The notes under the pieces are model-generated. The model searched no databases, was not told the DNA's origin, and saw only the letters and a list, made by a program, of their open reading frames with translations. DNA of 64,000 nucleotides from Gemmatimonas sp. GTDB lineage: Bacteria > Gemmatimonadota > Gemmatimonadetes > Gemmatimonadales > Gemmatimonadaceae. Positions 35,421 to 43,845 of this stretch are shown in pieces. Location: positions 15,451 through 79,450 of the forward strand of contig NZ_JANPLK010000044.1 in NCBI RefSeq assembly GCF_031426495.1, given 5' to 3'. A program made the position numbers and the translations under genes. Positions within the stretch are counted from its first letter, which is position 1, and each line of letters starts with the position of its first letter.

Positions 35421-35568
35421 GTCGGTTGCCAGGACGTGATACCCCGCACGTTTCTACCGGCTGGCACGGTGAATGCCTCGTCATGTGCCGGGCGCAATCG
35501 GTGCCCGATTGCTGGTCAACGCGCAGGCGAACTGTGCCGCCGCCAGCCGCCATTCAGCGGAGGATGTC

Positions 35569-35814
35569 ATGACGGATAAGAAACGGACCGATGATCTCGA
35601 CCTGAACGAGGAAGGCATGGTCAACCGCGCCAAGGGTGCCGCGGAAGAGGCCAAAGGCCGCGCCCGTAACGCGTTGGGTGGACTGACCGGCGACGGTGGC
35701 CAGCAGCTCAAGGGCATGGGCGAGGAACTCAAGGGCAAGGCGCAGCAGACATTGGGCAAGGCGCAGCAGAAGCTCGATGACGTGCTCGACGGGGACGATC
35801 GCAAGGCGCCGTAA
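35569..35814 (+). CDS. CsbD-family stress-response protein
   Basis: An 81-residue, very hydrophilic protein of the CsbD family. It carries the family pattern MVNRAKGAAEEAKGRARNALG, followed by two similar amphipathic repeats (LKGMGEELKGKAQQTLGKAQQ), and ends acidic. CsbD-like proteins are abundant under general stress and are predicted to be largely helical or disordered; their molecular role is unknown. GGAGG (35559-35563) five bases before the ATG makes the start certain. A strong terminator follows at 35831-35872, so it is a single-gene unit. Confidence 0.9.
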   Translation: MTDKKRTDDLDLNEEGMVNRAKGAAEEAKGRARNALGGLTGDGGQQLKGMGEELKGKAQQTLGKAQQKLDDVLDGDDRKAP

Positions 35815-35830
35815 CGGGTGTATCGAGCAT

Positions 35831-35872
35831 CGGGGCGTCTGCGCTGACAGTGCGCTGACGCCCCGTTGTTTT
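35831..35872 (+). terminator. Intrinsic terminator of the CsbD gene
   Basis: GGGGCGTC-T-GCGC pairs with GCGC-T-GACGCCCC around a TGACAGT loop, followed directly by GTTGTTTT. This is the clearest intrinsic terminator in the window. Confidence 0.85.
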
Positions 35873-35903
35873 ATTGGCGGTTCCCCAGCACCGAGGAACT
35901 CCC

Positions 35904-36470
35904 ATGGCAATGATTGAACTGCCAGACGACAAGCCCGTCCGACACCCCGAGTACGTCTACATGGACTACGCTCGGCACCTGTCCGGACGGCTCCGTCGCA
36001 CCATCACCGGACCGATGTGGCACGGTCCCTCCCTGCGCGAGGCGCTGGACGGCATCAACGCCGCCGACGCCGTCGAGCGCCCCATTCGCAGCATGCAAAC
36101 CATCTGGGAGATCGTGCTGCATGTCACCGCGCGGGCCGAGCGGGCGCGGCTGCGCATGGACGGTCTGGCCCTCGACGAGCCGACGCCGGAAGAGGACTGG
36201 CCTCGCATTCCGATCCCGTGCACCGCCGCGGCCTGGGAATACTCTCAGGCCCAGATGGCGACTGCCTATCGCTCGATGGCCGTGCGCGTCTGCGAAGTGA
36301 TGTCGTCAGGATTTCTCAAGGTCGTCGAGAAGCAGAGTTACAACATCGCCACCATGTCTGATGGCGTGGCCGAACATGGTGCGTATCACGCGGGGCAGAT
36401 CGTATTGCTGCGCAAGGAGATTCACTCGCGCCGACCGAATGGTGCGCACGTCACCGACCTGTTGTGGTGA
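35904..36470 (+). CDS. DinB-fold metal-binding protein
   Basis: A 188-residue four-helix DinB/YfiT-like protein. The three metal-binding histidines of the fold fit LHVTARAER (helix 2) and EHGAYHAGQIVLLRK (helix 4). DinB-like proteins in bacteria are often thiol-dependent transferases or have no known reaction. GAGG seven bases before the ATG at 35904 supports this start over one ten codons earlier. The final codons form one arm of a perfect hairpin (36442-36479) shared with the convergent M20 gene. Confidence 0.85.
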   Translation: MAMIELPDDKPVRHPEYVYMDYARHLSGRLRRTITGPMWHGPSLREALDGINAADAVERPIRSMQTIWEIVLHVTARAERARLRMDGLALDEPTPEEDWPRIPIPCTAAAWEYSQAQMATAYRSMAVRVCEVMSSGFLKVVEKQSYNIATMSDGVAEHGAYHAGQIVLLRKEIHSRRPNGAHVTDLLW

Positions 36471-36479
36471 CGTGCGCAC
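36442..36479. terminator. 14-bp perfect hairpin spanning the DinB gene 3' end
   Basis: GTGCGCACGTCACC (36442-36455) and its exact complement (36466-36479) enclose a 10-base loop. The left arm is coding sequence of the DinB-fold gene and the stop codon (36468-36470) lies in the right arm. It lies between two convergent genes only 14 bases apart and could serve both strands. The plus-strand flank is CGGCCTATTT rather than a clean T run. Confidence 0.6.
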
Positions 36480-36484
36480 ACGGC

Positions 36485-37978
36485 CTATTTGCTCGCCGCC
36501 GGCACGCTGCCTTTGCGGTAGTCGAGCGCCGGCTTCTGGGTTCCAAGGACGGTGCTGTACGTGAAGCTCGCGCCGCGCCGCGTGTCGAGCTCCGCCTTCG
36601 CCGCGGCAATCGTGGCCGGCGTCGCGAACAGCTCGGCGCCCGTCAACGCCATCGTCTTCGCAGCCACCATCATGCCCTTCGCGCCGATACTCATGCCACC
36701 GGCGGCGACCGCCTGCCAGGAATGGGCGGCCGTGCCCGGCACCCACGTGGCCGCCGACAGCTGCACTGTCGGCACCACCCAACTCACGTCACCCACGTCG
36801 GTGGACGCGGAGCCGGCCGCGCCAATGGTGAGCGGCTTGATCAGCGCCGTGTTCGTGAGCGGCTGGGGCATGAACTGCGCAGACTTCTGCAGCTGCTCGG
36901 CGAATGCGCGTTCCGCCGGTGTGAGGGTGTAACCACCAACCCGCTCGAGCATGCGCTGCTGCACCTTGGCCAGCGTTTCATTCGGCAGCAGCGAATACAC
37001 CGAACCGGTGAGCTGCAAGTCGTAGGTCGTACCGGTACCCATGGCGGCACCCTTGGCGGCGTTCACGACGCGTGACCAGACGTCGTTCACGACCTTCATG
37101 TCCACGTGGCGCACGTAGTAGTACACCTCGGCTTCGTCGGGCACCACATTGGGCGCGCGCCCGCCATCGGTGATGACGTAGTGAATGCGCGTGCCGTCGG
37201 GGATATGCTCGCGCAGATAGTTCGTCATCACGTTCATCACTTCCACGCCGTCGAGGGCGGAACGACCGCGCTCCGGCGCTGCCGCCGCGTGCGCGCTGAT
37301 GCCCTTGAAGTGAAACTTGCCGCTGATGTTGGCCATCGTACGCTCACCGGTGATCGAGTTCTCGTCACCCGGATGCCACGCGATGACCGCATCGACGTCG
37401 TTGAACACACCGTCACGCACCATGTACACTTTGCCCGATCCGCCTTCTTCAGCCGGCGTACCGATCATGCGCAGCGTGCCCCTCACGTTGTTCGCCTGCA
37501 TCCAGTGCTTCAGCGCAATCGCCGCCGCCGTACTGGCCGTGCCGAACAGGTGATGCCCGCAGCCATGACCGGGACCTCCGGCAATAAGCGGATTGCGCGT
37601 CGGCGCAGCGTCCTGCGAGAGGCCGGGCAACGCGTCGAACTCGCCCAACAGCGCGATGACCGGCTTGCCGCTGCCATACTCGGCCACGAAGGCCGTGGGC
37701 TCACCAGCTACACCCGCGGTGATTGTGAAGCCCGCCGTCTTGAGTTCAGACTGCAGGAGCGCCGTGCTCTTCACCTCCATAAAGCCGACTTCGGCGAAGC
37801 CCCAGATCTGCTTGGCGACACCGGCGTAGTGGTCGGCCTTCGCGTCGAGCGCGGTCAGCATCGCGGCCGTGTTCGGCGCGCCGACGGCACCCTTCCCCTT
37901 TTGCGCGGAGACGGACGTCGCGGCACCGTGGAAGAGCAGAACGGCGACGGCGGTGGAAGCACAGCGGCGGAGCGCCAT
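36485..37978 (-). CDS. Secreted M20-family amidohydrolase/peptidase (AbgB-like)
   Basis: A 497-residue zinc-dependent hydrolase of the M20D group, with a signal peptide at residues 1-25 (MALRRCASTAVAVLLFHGAATSVSAQ). Metal ligands and catalytic residues are seen in LLGEFDALPGLSQ, GPGHGCGHHLFGTA and TPAEEGGSGKVYMV. The dimerisation domain lies in the middle (FHFKGISAHAAAAPERGRSALDGVEV). Relatives such as AbgB hydrolyse p-aminobenzoyl-glutamate, and others cleave N-acyl amino acids. Its ATG overlaps the FabH-like stop codon by one base (TGATG), so it is translationally coupled to it. Confidence 0.9.
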   Translation of the reverse strand: MALRRCASTAVAVLLFHGAATSVSAQKGKGAVGAPNTAAMLTALDAKADHYAGVAKQIWGFAEVGFMEVKSTALLQSELKTAGFTITAGVAGEPTAFVAEYGSGKPVIALLGEFDALPGLSQDAAPTRNPLIAGGPGHGCGHHLFGTASTAAAIALKHWMQANNVRGTLRMIGTPAEEGGSGKVYMVRDGVFNDVDAVIAWHPGDENSITGERTMANISGKFHFKGISAHAAAAPERGRSALDGVEVMNVMTNYLREHIPDGTRIHYVITDGGRAPNVVPDEAEVYYYVRHVDMKVVNDVWSRVVNAAKGAAMGTGTTYDLQLTGSVYSLLPNETLAKVQQRMLERVGGYTLTPAERAFAEQLQKSAQFMPQPLTNTALIKPLTIGAAGSASTDVGDVSWVVPTVQLSAATWVPGTAAHSWQAVAAGGMSIGAKGMMVAAKTMALTGAELFATPATIAAAKAELDTRRGASFTYSTVLGTQKPALDYRKGSVPAASK

Positions 37979-39114
37979 CAGACCGTCCTCGATTCAGCGA
38001 ACACGGGCTCCATGAGTCCCCGCAGGGACCGGCCGTGCGGATCCTGCTTGGCCCGGATCTCATTGACGAGTTCGAGCGCGGTCTGTTCGCAGGGCGGCAT
38101 CACGATCGCGGATTCGCCAAGCGGTGTGGTCCGCTGTCCCCAGCGCACGAGAAGGGCACCGAAGGTGAGCCCACCGCCGAATCCGGGCATCAGCAGCAGG
38201 CTGCCGGGCTTCACGCGGCCTTCCTTGAGCGCATCGACCAGGCTCACGGGTACGGTGGCCGCGCTCATGTTGCCGTACTTGTGCACGGTGACCATCACGC
38301 GATCCATCCCGATTCCGGTGTACTTCGCCACGGCTTCGATAATGCGCAGATTGGCCTGGTGCGGCACGACCAGGTCGATGTCGTCGGCCGAGACGTTCGC
38401 TTCGCGCAGCACGCGCGCGGCCGCTTCACTCATGCCATGCACGGCCCGCTTGAAGATGACCTGTCCATCGAAGTCCCACAGTGTGTCGCCGAGCGAGACA
38501 TCACGGTTGGCGTAACCGCAGCCGATACCGCGCACCCGCAAGCTCTGACGCGCCTCGGCATCACACCCCAGCACCGTCCCGATCACGCCTTCTTCGTTGT
38601 CGGTCGCTTGCAACACCACGGCCGCCGCGCCGTCGCCGAAGAGCACCGCCACGTTGCGATTGCTCCAATCCATGTAGCGGCTGATGAGCTCCACTCCGAT
38701 CACGATCGCGTTACGCACCACGCCGGTCTGGATCATGGCCGTGGCGGTGGAGAGGCCGTAGAGGAAGCTGGTGCAGGCGGTGTTCACGTCCATCGCCGCG
38801 GCACGCGTGGCGCCGAGGGCGATCTGCACGCCGGAGGCGCTGTTGGGCACCGCTTCCTCGTTACTGCAGCCACCGTAGATGATGAGATCTACTTCACCCG
38901 CTTCGAGCCCGGCGCAGGCGAGGGCGCGGGCCGACGCGATGGTGGCCATCTCGATCGCCGAGATGTGCGACACGCGGCGTTCCTTCATGCCGGTGCGCTG
39001 CGTGATCCATTCGTCGGAGGTCTCGAGAAACGTCGAGAGATCGTCGTTGGTCAGGATGGCGGGGGGAAGCGCTTCACCCCAGCCGGTGATTGCGGCATGG
39101 CGCGCTGGCGTCAT
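37978..39114 (-). CDS. FabH-like 3-oxoacyl-ACP synthase III, C-terminally extended
   Basis: A 378-residue thiolase-fold enzyme. The catalytic triad of FabH is Cys114 (NTACTSF), His252 (VPHQAN) and Asn282 (YGNMSAA). FabH condenses acetyl-CoA or a branched acyl-CoA with malonyl-ACP. After the usual end (GGLTFGALLVRWG, about 335-340) there is an extra ~40-residue acidic/basic helix, so the protein is longer than the common ~320-330. No other fatty-acid genes are adjacent; it heads a two-gene operon with the M20 hydrolase. A (GGC)7 tract lies upstream. It may serve a specialised acyl product rather than housekeeping lipid synthesis; this is inference. Confidence 0.88.
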   Translation of the reverse strand: MTPARHAAITGWGEALPPAILTNDDLSTFLETSDEWITQRTGMKERRVSHISAIEMATIASARALACAGLEAGEVDLIIYGGCSNEEAVPNSASGVQIALGATRAAAMDVNTACTSFLYGLSTATAMIQTGVVRNAIVIGVELISRYMDWSNRNVAVLFGDGAAAVVLQATDNEEGVIGTVLGCDAEARQSLRVRGIGCGYANRDVSLGDTLWDFDGQVIFKRAVHGMSEAAARVLREANVSADDIDLVVPHQANLRIIEAVAKYTGIGMDRVMVTVHKYGNMSAATVPVSLVDALKEGRVKPGSLLLMPGFGGGLTFGALLVRWGQRTTPLGESAIVMPPCEQTALELVNEIRAKQDPHGRSLRGLMEPVFAESRTV

Positions 39115-39142
39115 AGCACGGGTAGGTAAGACGTTCGTAATG

Positions 39143-39163
39143 GGCGGCGGCGGCGGCGGCGGC
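39143..39163. repeat. (GGC)7 trinucleotide tract
   Basis: Seven perfect GGC units lie 29-49 bases before the start of the FabH-like gene, reading CCG-type on its coding strand. Being outside a reading frame, its length can vary by slippage without a frameshift, but it could alter the leader or promoter. Confidence 0.85.
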
Positions 39164-39290
39164 GTCGAGCGCACGTAGGAGGGAGGCGAGCCGACGGACT
39201 GATCGTTGAACGCTAGGGTCGGGCGGGGTGCGCCACAAGAACAGTGAGTAACGGATTTTCGATTTTGGCGACGCTTTGGCGGCACGGAAA

Positions 39291-39296
39291 TACATT
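39291..39296 (+). promoter_or_regulatory. Putative -10 element, lipase-like gene
   Basis: TACATT ends six bases before the ATG at 39303. It is the same hexamer at the same distance as that of the serine hydrolase gene at 14791. The 188-base divergent gap to the FabH-like gene makes a real promoter likely. Confidence 0.5.
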
Positions 39297-39302
39297 TTCG
39301 AC

Positions 39303-40658
39303 ATGTCCACCCTACTGCTTTCCCGACATCGCTCGTCGTTGCCCCGCCGCGCTCTGGCAGCGGTGGTCACGGCGGCCCTCCTCCCCGCGACCGCGGTGGC
39401 CCAGGCGCCGGTGGTCTTCGTGCACGGCAACGGTGACCACGCCGGTCTGTGGGATAGCGTGATCTGGCGATTCGAGTCGAACGGCTATCCGTCGTCGCGT
39501 CTGTTCGCGGTCGATCTCCCCAACCCGTCGGCGTCGAGCACGCTCACCGCGGCGGAGCTCAATCGCTCGACTCCCGAAGATCAAACGGCGGCGCTGGCTG
39601 CGTTCGTGACCCGCGTGCTGCTCACGACGGGGGCGAGCAAGGTCGTCCTTGTGGGGAGTTCGCGCGGCGGTATGACCATTCGCAACTACGTACGCTACGG
39701 TGGCGGCGCGGCGCACGTTTCGCACGTGATCACGGGAGGCACACCGAACCATGGCGTGTTTGCCATTCCTACCGTTCAGCCTGACGGCGAGTTCAACGGC
39801 GTCGGTCCGTATCTGCGCGCGCTCAATCGCGGTAGTGAGGTGGTGCCCGGCGTGAAGTTTCTCGCGCTCCGCTCGGATTCGCTCGACAAGTATGCGCAGG
39901 CCGACGGCGCGGGGCTCGGCATGAAGGGCACGGCCACCAACGTGGACGCCACAGGGCCGGCGTTGCGCGGCGCGCTGAACGTGGTACTGCCCGGCACGGA
40001 TCATCGCGAAGTCGCCTTTGGACCCGCTGCCTTTCGCGCGCAATACCGATTCATCACGGGGCGCGCGCCGACTCAGATGGACATTGTTTCCGACACGGTC
40101 GCGGTGCTCGAGGGGATGATCAGCGGCAACGTGACCGCGAGTCCCACCAACCTGCCGCTGGCGAATGCCGTGATCACGGTGCATGCGGTCGACGCGGCCA
40201 CCGGCCAGCGCATCGGCGGGCCGGCGTACCGGGGCGTTACATCGCACACGGGACGATGGGGCCCGCTCCGCGCCTCACCGACCGCCCGCTACGAATTCGA
40301 GGTGGTGAGTCCGGATAGCGCGGTGATCCTGCACGTATTCCGCATGCCGTTCCCGCGCTCGAGCCGCGTGGTGAACTTCCGGCTTCCCGCACCACCGGCG
40401 TCGCGCCCAGACAGTGTGAGCGTACTGATTGCGCGTCCGCGCGGCTATCTGGGACTGGGGCGCGATACCGTGGAGTTCGACGGCACGCGCGCCCTCGGCA
40501 TTCCGCCCGGTGTCCCAACCGTAGACCGCGCCATCCGCTGGTTCGGCGCGCGCGAACCGATCACGGTACGCACGCGCGTGAACGGCGAAACGATCGTGGT
40601 GCGCACGCAGCCGGGAGACAAACGTCGATTGGTGTCGGCGGAATTTCAGCGGGAGTAG
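39303..40658 (+). CDS. Secreted alpha/beta-hydrolase (lipase/esterase-like)
   Basis: A 451-residue exported hydrolase with a signal peptide at about 1-34 (ending TAVAQAP). The oxyanion-hole motif VFVHGNGDH is at about 38-46 and the nucleophile elbow is GSSRG, with Ser120. DHREVAF around residue 235 may supply the catalytic His. After the hydrolase domain (to about residue 260) comes a beta-rich region with a CNA-B/carboxypeptidase-regulatory-like stretch (ISGNVTASPTNLPLANAVITVHA), which may anchor or bind substrate. It resembles triacylglycerol lipases and polyester depolymerases of similar two-part layout; the substrate is unknown. Confidence 0.82.
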   Translation: MSTLLLSRHRSSLPRRALAAVVTAALLPATAVAQAPVVFVHGNGDHAGLWDSVIWRFESNGYPSSRLFAVDLPNPSASSTLTAAELNRSTPEDQTAALAAFVTRVLLTTGASKVVLVGSSRGGMTIRNYVRYGGGAAHVSHVITGGTPNHGVFAIPTVQPDGEFNGVGPYLRALNRGSEVVPGVKFLALRSDSLDKYAQADGAGLGMKGTATNVDATGPALRGALNVVLPGTDHREVAFGPAAFRAQYRFITGRAPTQMDIVSDTVAVLEGMISGNVTASPTNLPLANAVITVHAVDAATGQRIGGPAYRGVTSHTGRWGPLRASPTARYEFEVVSPDSAVILHVFRMPFPRSSRVVNFRLPAPPASRPDSVSVLIARPRGYLGLGRDTVEFDGTRALGIPPGVPTVDRAIRWFGAREPITVRTRVNGETIVVRTQPGDKRRLVSAEFQRE

Positions 40659-40690
40659 GAGCGGCGGCTGATTGAACGGCAACGGCAACT

Positions 40691-40840
40691 GCAACAGCGG
40701 GAGCACGGATGGAAACGCGATGTCACCGATTGCACCGATAAGCAAACAGCGCTTGATGTTGTCGATCAAAAGCTGTTCATCGCAGTTCGCTTATCGGTGT
40801 GATCTGCGCAATCCCTCCGTATCCGTGTTCCCGCTGTTGC
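40691..40840 (+). repeat. Palindromic interspersed element, copy 2 (150 bp)
   Basis: The ends match those at 18203-18350: left arm 40691-40710 differs from the right-arm complement (40821-40840) by a single base. Inner strings CACCGATAAGC and GCTTATCGGTGTGATC are inverted. It fills the gap between the convergent lipase-like and TonB-receptor genes, where it could act as a bidirectional terminator. Confidence 0.85.
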
Positions 40841-40869
40841 TTTTGCCGTAGCCGATGCTGGACTCGAGC

Positions 40870-43386
40870 TTAGAACCGCCGCGAAACCTGCACCGTCACG
40901 AAGCGCGGTGCACCGGCGATGAACGTCGGGATGCCGAACGCGCCGCCGGTGTTGCCGGCGTCGATGATGTACTGCTGATCGAACAGATTGCGCGCCACGA
41001 TCGTGAGCTCGGTGCGATCGTCGGGCAGGCGCAGTCCTGCACGCACGTTGAAGAGTAGCTGACCTTTTTCCGAGATGGCGGGCAGGTTGGTGTCCTCGAA
41101 GAACACCTTGCCCCGGTACGTGGTGTTCGGCGAGACGTACAGCTGACCGAATCGACGCTTTGTGGCATCCAGAGAAAGGCCGGCCGAGTAGCTGTGCATC
41201 GGCGTGAGCCGGAAGCGGTTGCCGGCGCGCGCCTGCTTGTTGCCATTGGCATCGGTGCTGTCGAACTTCGCGTCGGTGTATCCCACGGTGGCGAACACCG
41301 ACGTCTGCGCGTTGAGCTGCCCGCGCACGCTGCCTTCGAAGCCCCATGCCTTTGCGCGGCCGCCGTCGAGCGTCTCGTTCACCAGCCCACCCGGAGTGAG
41401 ACGTGTGATCGACGTTTGAAAGTTGTTGTAGCGGTAAGAGAAAGCGCTCACGTCGAACTGCGCGCGTCCACCGGCCAACTGCCCCTTGAGGCCGCCTTCG
41501 GTGCTGAGCACGGTCTCTTCGTTCAGCGTGCGCACGGCGGATGCGTTCACCACGACGACATTCGGACGGCGTCCCTTGGAGAACGAGGCATAGCCCATGA
41601 AGTCGCGGCCGAGATCAAAATTCGCAATCGCGCGACCCACGACCGAGCGGAATACGCCCGTGCCTTCCTTCCGGCCATTGGTCGGGGCGAACAGGTTGTT
41701 CGGCGCCGCGCCAAGCAACGCGCCGAGCGAGCCGCGCGTCGCGCTGTTCTGTACTTCGTACGCGTTCTCGACCTGTTCGTAGGTGCCGCGCATGCCGGCG
41801 GTCAGGCTGAGGCGTGACACTGTATACGTTGCATCGGCAAACACCTCGGCCGCGGTCGTCTGACCGAAGTTCTGGTACTGTTCCGTGTGCGATGTCTTGA
41901 ACGGCAGTCCCGTCGACGGATTGTTGACGATGCTCAGGTTGGCGGTGCCGTTCGCATTCACGATCGGCTGTCCAGCGAGCAGCGCGAAGAGACTGCGCTC
42001 ATCGGTGTTGAACGGCACGCGCTGGCTGCCACGCTCCCAGAATCCGCTCGCGCCGGCGAAGCCGGTGAGCTTGCCGCCGCGATCGTACGCGAAGCGCAGT
42101 TCCTGGCTCGCCTGACTGCCTTCCGCGACTTCGCGGAATTGCAGCACTGGCGCCAGCGTGCCGTCGGCGTCGAAGGCTTCGTCGCTGTAGAAGCGGCGAC
42201 CGGCCGAGATGCTGGTGAGCGTCCACGCCGGAGAGAGTTGCTGGTTGTAGAGCACGGTGAGGCCACCGACCTGACGGCTGATGCCAAGCGAGTCGCCGCC
42301 ATTGAGGCCCGCGCGCGCGAACGGCGTGGCATCACCGGCCGGCGGTGCGAAGCGCGTGCTCTTGAAGGAGGTGCCGGGCGAATCGTCAGTTTGCGCGTTG
42401 ACGATGATGTCGACGGTGGACGCGGTCGTCGGCAGCCACCGCAGCGAGGCCCGCACGGCGCCGGTGTTCTTGCCGTTCAGCGTTCCGCCGCCGGCGTTCG
42501 TGATGAAGCCGTCGCGCTTGTTATAGATCGCTGCCACGCGTCCGAACAGCTTGCCATCCACCAACGGCGCGTTCACCATGCCGGTGGCATACAGCTCGTT
42601 GAACGTGCCGCCGCCGATCGCCACCATCGACTCGCGTGCATTCACGGCCTTGTTCTGAATGACGTGCACAGCGCCGATCTGCGCACCGCGTCCGAAGAGT
42701 GTGCCCTGCGGACCCTTCAGTACTTCCACGCGCTCGAGGTCGAACAGTTCCACCACGGAGCCGCGTGACTTCGAGATCGACACGCCGTCCTGGAACACCG
42801 AGACGCGAGGCTCGACGTAGCTGGTGCCGTCATCGGAGGTAATGCCGCGAATCACGAAGCCGGGATTGTTCGGGCTTTGCAGCTGTACGTTGAGACCTGG
42901 CACATACGCCGAGAGGGCGTCGAACTGCTGGATGCTCTGTTTGGTCAGGAAGTCTGCCGTAAGCGCGGTGACGGCGACCGGTACGTCCTGCGCCGACTCA
43001 CTGCGCTTCTGCGCGGTGATCGCGACCTGCTGCAGCGTGGTGGTCGAGCGCTTGAGCGCGAGAGTCCCGCGCGCCGTCTGACCGGCGACGACGGATACTT
43101 GCACGCTGTCGGGGAGCAGGCCGATCGCGCGCGCGACGATCCAATAGGTGCCCACCGGCAGTTCACTGATCTGATAGCGTCCCGCGACGTCTGTGGTCGC
43201 GCGCGCGTCTCGGCCGCGCACCGAGATTGTGGCCCGTTCCACCGGAAGATTTCCCTCGGCCGTTGAGACGGAACCGGCAACCGTTCCGGCGGACTGCGCC
43301 GACAGCAGCGCGGGCGACGCGAGAATGAGCGCGGCGAGTGAAAGGGGCCAGTTGGTGCGTGGCCATGACGACTTCATGATGATCAT
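40870..43386 (-). CDS. TonB-dependent outer-membrane receptor
   Basis: An 838-residue outer-membrane receptor. Signal peptide about 1-30 (ending LLSAQSAG), a carboxypeptidase-regulatory-like domain (residues ~32-105, VAGSVSTAEGNLPVERATISVRG), then the plug (QKRSESAQDVPVAVTAL through RVEVLKGPQGTLFGRGAQIG) and a 22-strand-type barrel ending VQVSRRF, with the expected terminal Phe. It resembles sugar- or metal-chelate receptors; the ligand cannot be named, and no TonB-system gene is adjacent. The gene is flanked by palindromic element copies 2 and 3. Two ATGs nine bases apart (43386, 43377) are possible starts; neither has a good ribosome-binding site. Confidence 0.9.
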   Translation of the reverse strand: MIIMKSSWPRTNWPLSLAALILASPALLSAQSAGTVAGSVSTAEGNLPVERATISVRGRDARATTDVAGRYQISELPVGTYWIVARAIGLLPDSVQVSVVAGQTARGTLALKRSTTTLQQVAITAQKRSESAQDVPVAVTALTADFLTKQSIQQFDALSAYVPGLNVQLQSPNNPGFVIRGITSDDGTSYVEPRVSVFQDGVSISKSRGSVVELFDLERVEVLKGPQGTLFGRGAQIGAVHVIQNKAVNARESMVAIGGGTFNELYATGMVNAPLVDGKLFGRVAAIYNKRDGFITNAGGGTLNGKNTGAVRASLRWLPTTASTVDIIVNAQTDDSPGTSFKSTRFAPPAGDATPFARAGLNGGDSLGISRQVGGLTVLYNQQLSPAWTLTSISAGRRFYSDEAFDADGTLAPVLQFREVAEGSQASQELRFAYDRGGKLTGFAGASGFWERGSQRVPFNTDERSLFALLAGQPIVNANGTANLSIVNNPSTGLPFKTSHTEQYQNFGQTTAAEVFADATYTVSRLSLTAGMRGTYEQVENAYEVQNSATRGSLGALLGAAPNNLFAPTNGRKEGTGVFRSVVGRAIANFDLGRDFMGYASFSKGRRPNVVVVNASAVRTLNEETVLSTEGGLKGQLAGGRAQFDVSAFSYRYNNFQTSITRLTPGGLVNETLDGGRAKAWGFEGSVRGQLNAQTSVFATVGYTDAKFDSTDANGNKQARAGNRFRLTPMHSYSAGLSLDATKRRFGQLYVSPNTTYRGKVFFEDTNLPAISEKGQLLFNVRAGLRLPDDRTELTIVARNLFDQQYIIDAGNTGGAFGIPTFIAGAPRFVTVQVSRRF

Positions 43387-43524
43387 GTGTGACTCACGGT
43401 GTTGAGGATGAACAACACCGAGAGAACGCCGCCTCAGGTCACGGCTCAGCGACGGAAAGTGCGCTGGTGTGGTAACGCGCGCGTGACGATTGAGGACGCG
43501 GCGGTGGCACCGAGGGTCGCAACG

Positions 43525-43704
43525 GCAACAGCGGGAACACGGATTCAAAGGTGATTGCACCGATTACACCGATACGCGAACGGCGGTTCACGTCTTAGCG
43601 GCCGTCGCATCAATCGCAGTTTGCTTATCTGTGCGATCAGCGGCATCCCGCTTCAATCCGTGTTCCCGCTGTTGCGGTTGGGGTGGCCGTGTTCCCGCTG
43701 TTGC
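43525..43704 (+). repeat. Palindromic interspersed element, copy 3, with duplicated right end
   Basis: The left arm 43525-43544 and right arm 43656-43675 are perfect 20-bp inverted repeats identical to copy 1. An extra copy of the right end, CCGTGTTCCCGCTGTTGC, follows at 43687-43704, as if a second element lost all but its tip. It lies in the 459-base divergent region between the TonB receptor and the metalloprotease. Apart from this repeat and a possible promoter at 43803-43808, I see nothing else in that region. Confidence 0.85.
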
Positions 43705-43802
43705 CGTTGTCGATGCTGAAGCAGATACCGATCTCGTGACGGTGGCATGCCGCCTCCCGATTTCGACACCCAAACGGATAGCGCGCCCCGCTCCACCGGT
43801 GC

Positions 43803-43808
43803 TACAAT
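43803..43808 (+). promoter_or_regulatory. Possible extended -10 promoter of the metalloprotease gene
   Basis: TGCTACAAT (extended -10, TACAAT at 43803-43808) is a good match in GC-rich DNA and lies 37 bases before the ATG at 43846. No clear -35 is seen, as is common for extended -10 promoters. Confidence 0.45.
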
Positions 43809-43845
43809 CGAGAGTTGTCCGTACCTCCACCTCGTCCCGCGCCAC

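Noticed and set aside
40691..43704. Small open frames inside the palindromic elements
   Set aside because: They exist because the repeat lacks stops on both strands; no ribosome-binding site or domain.
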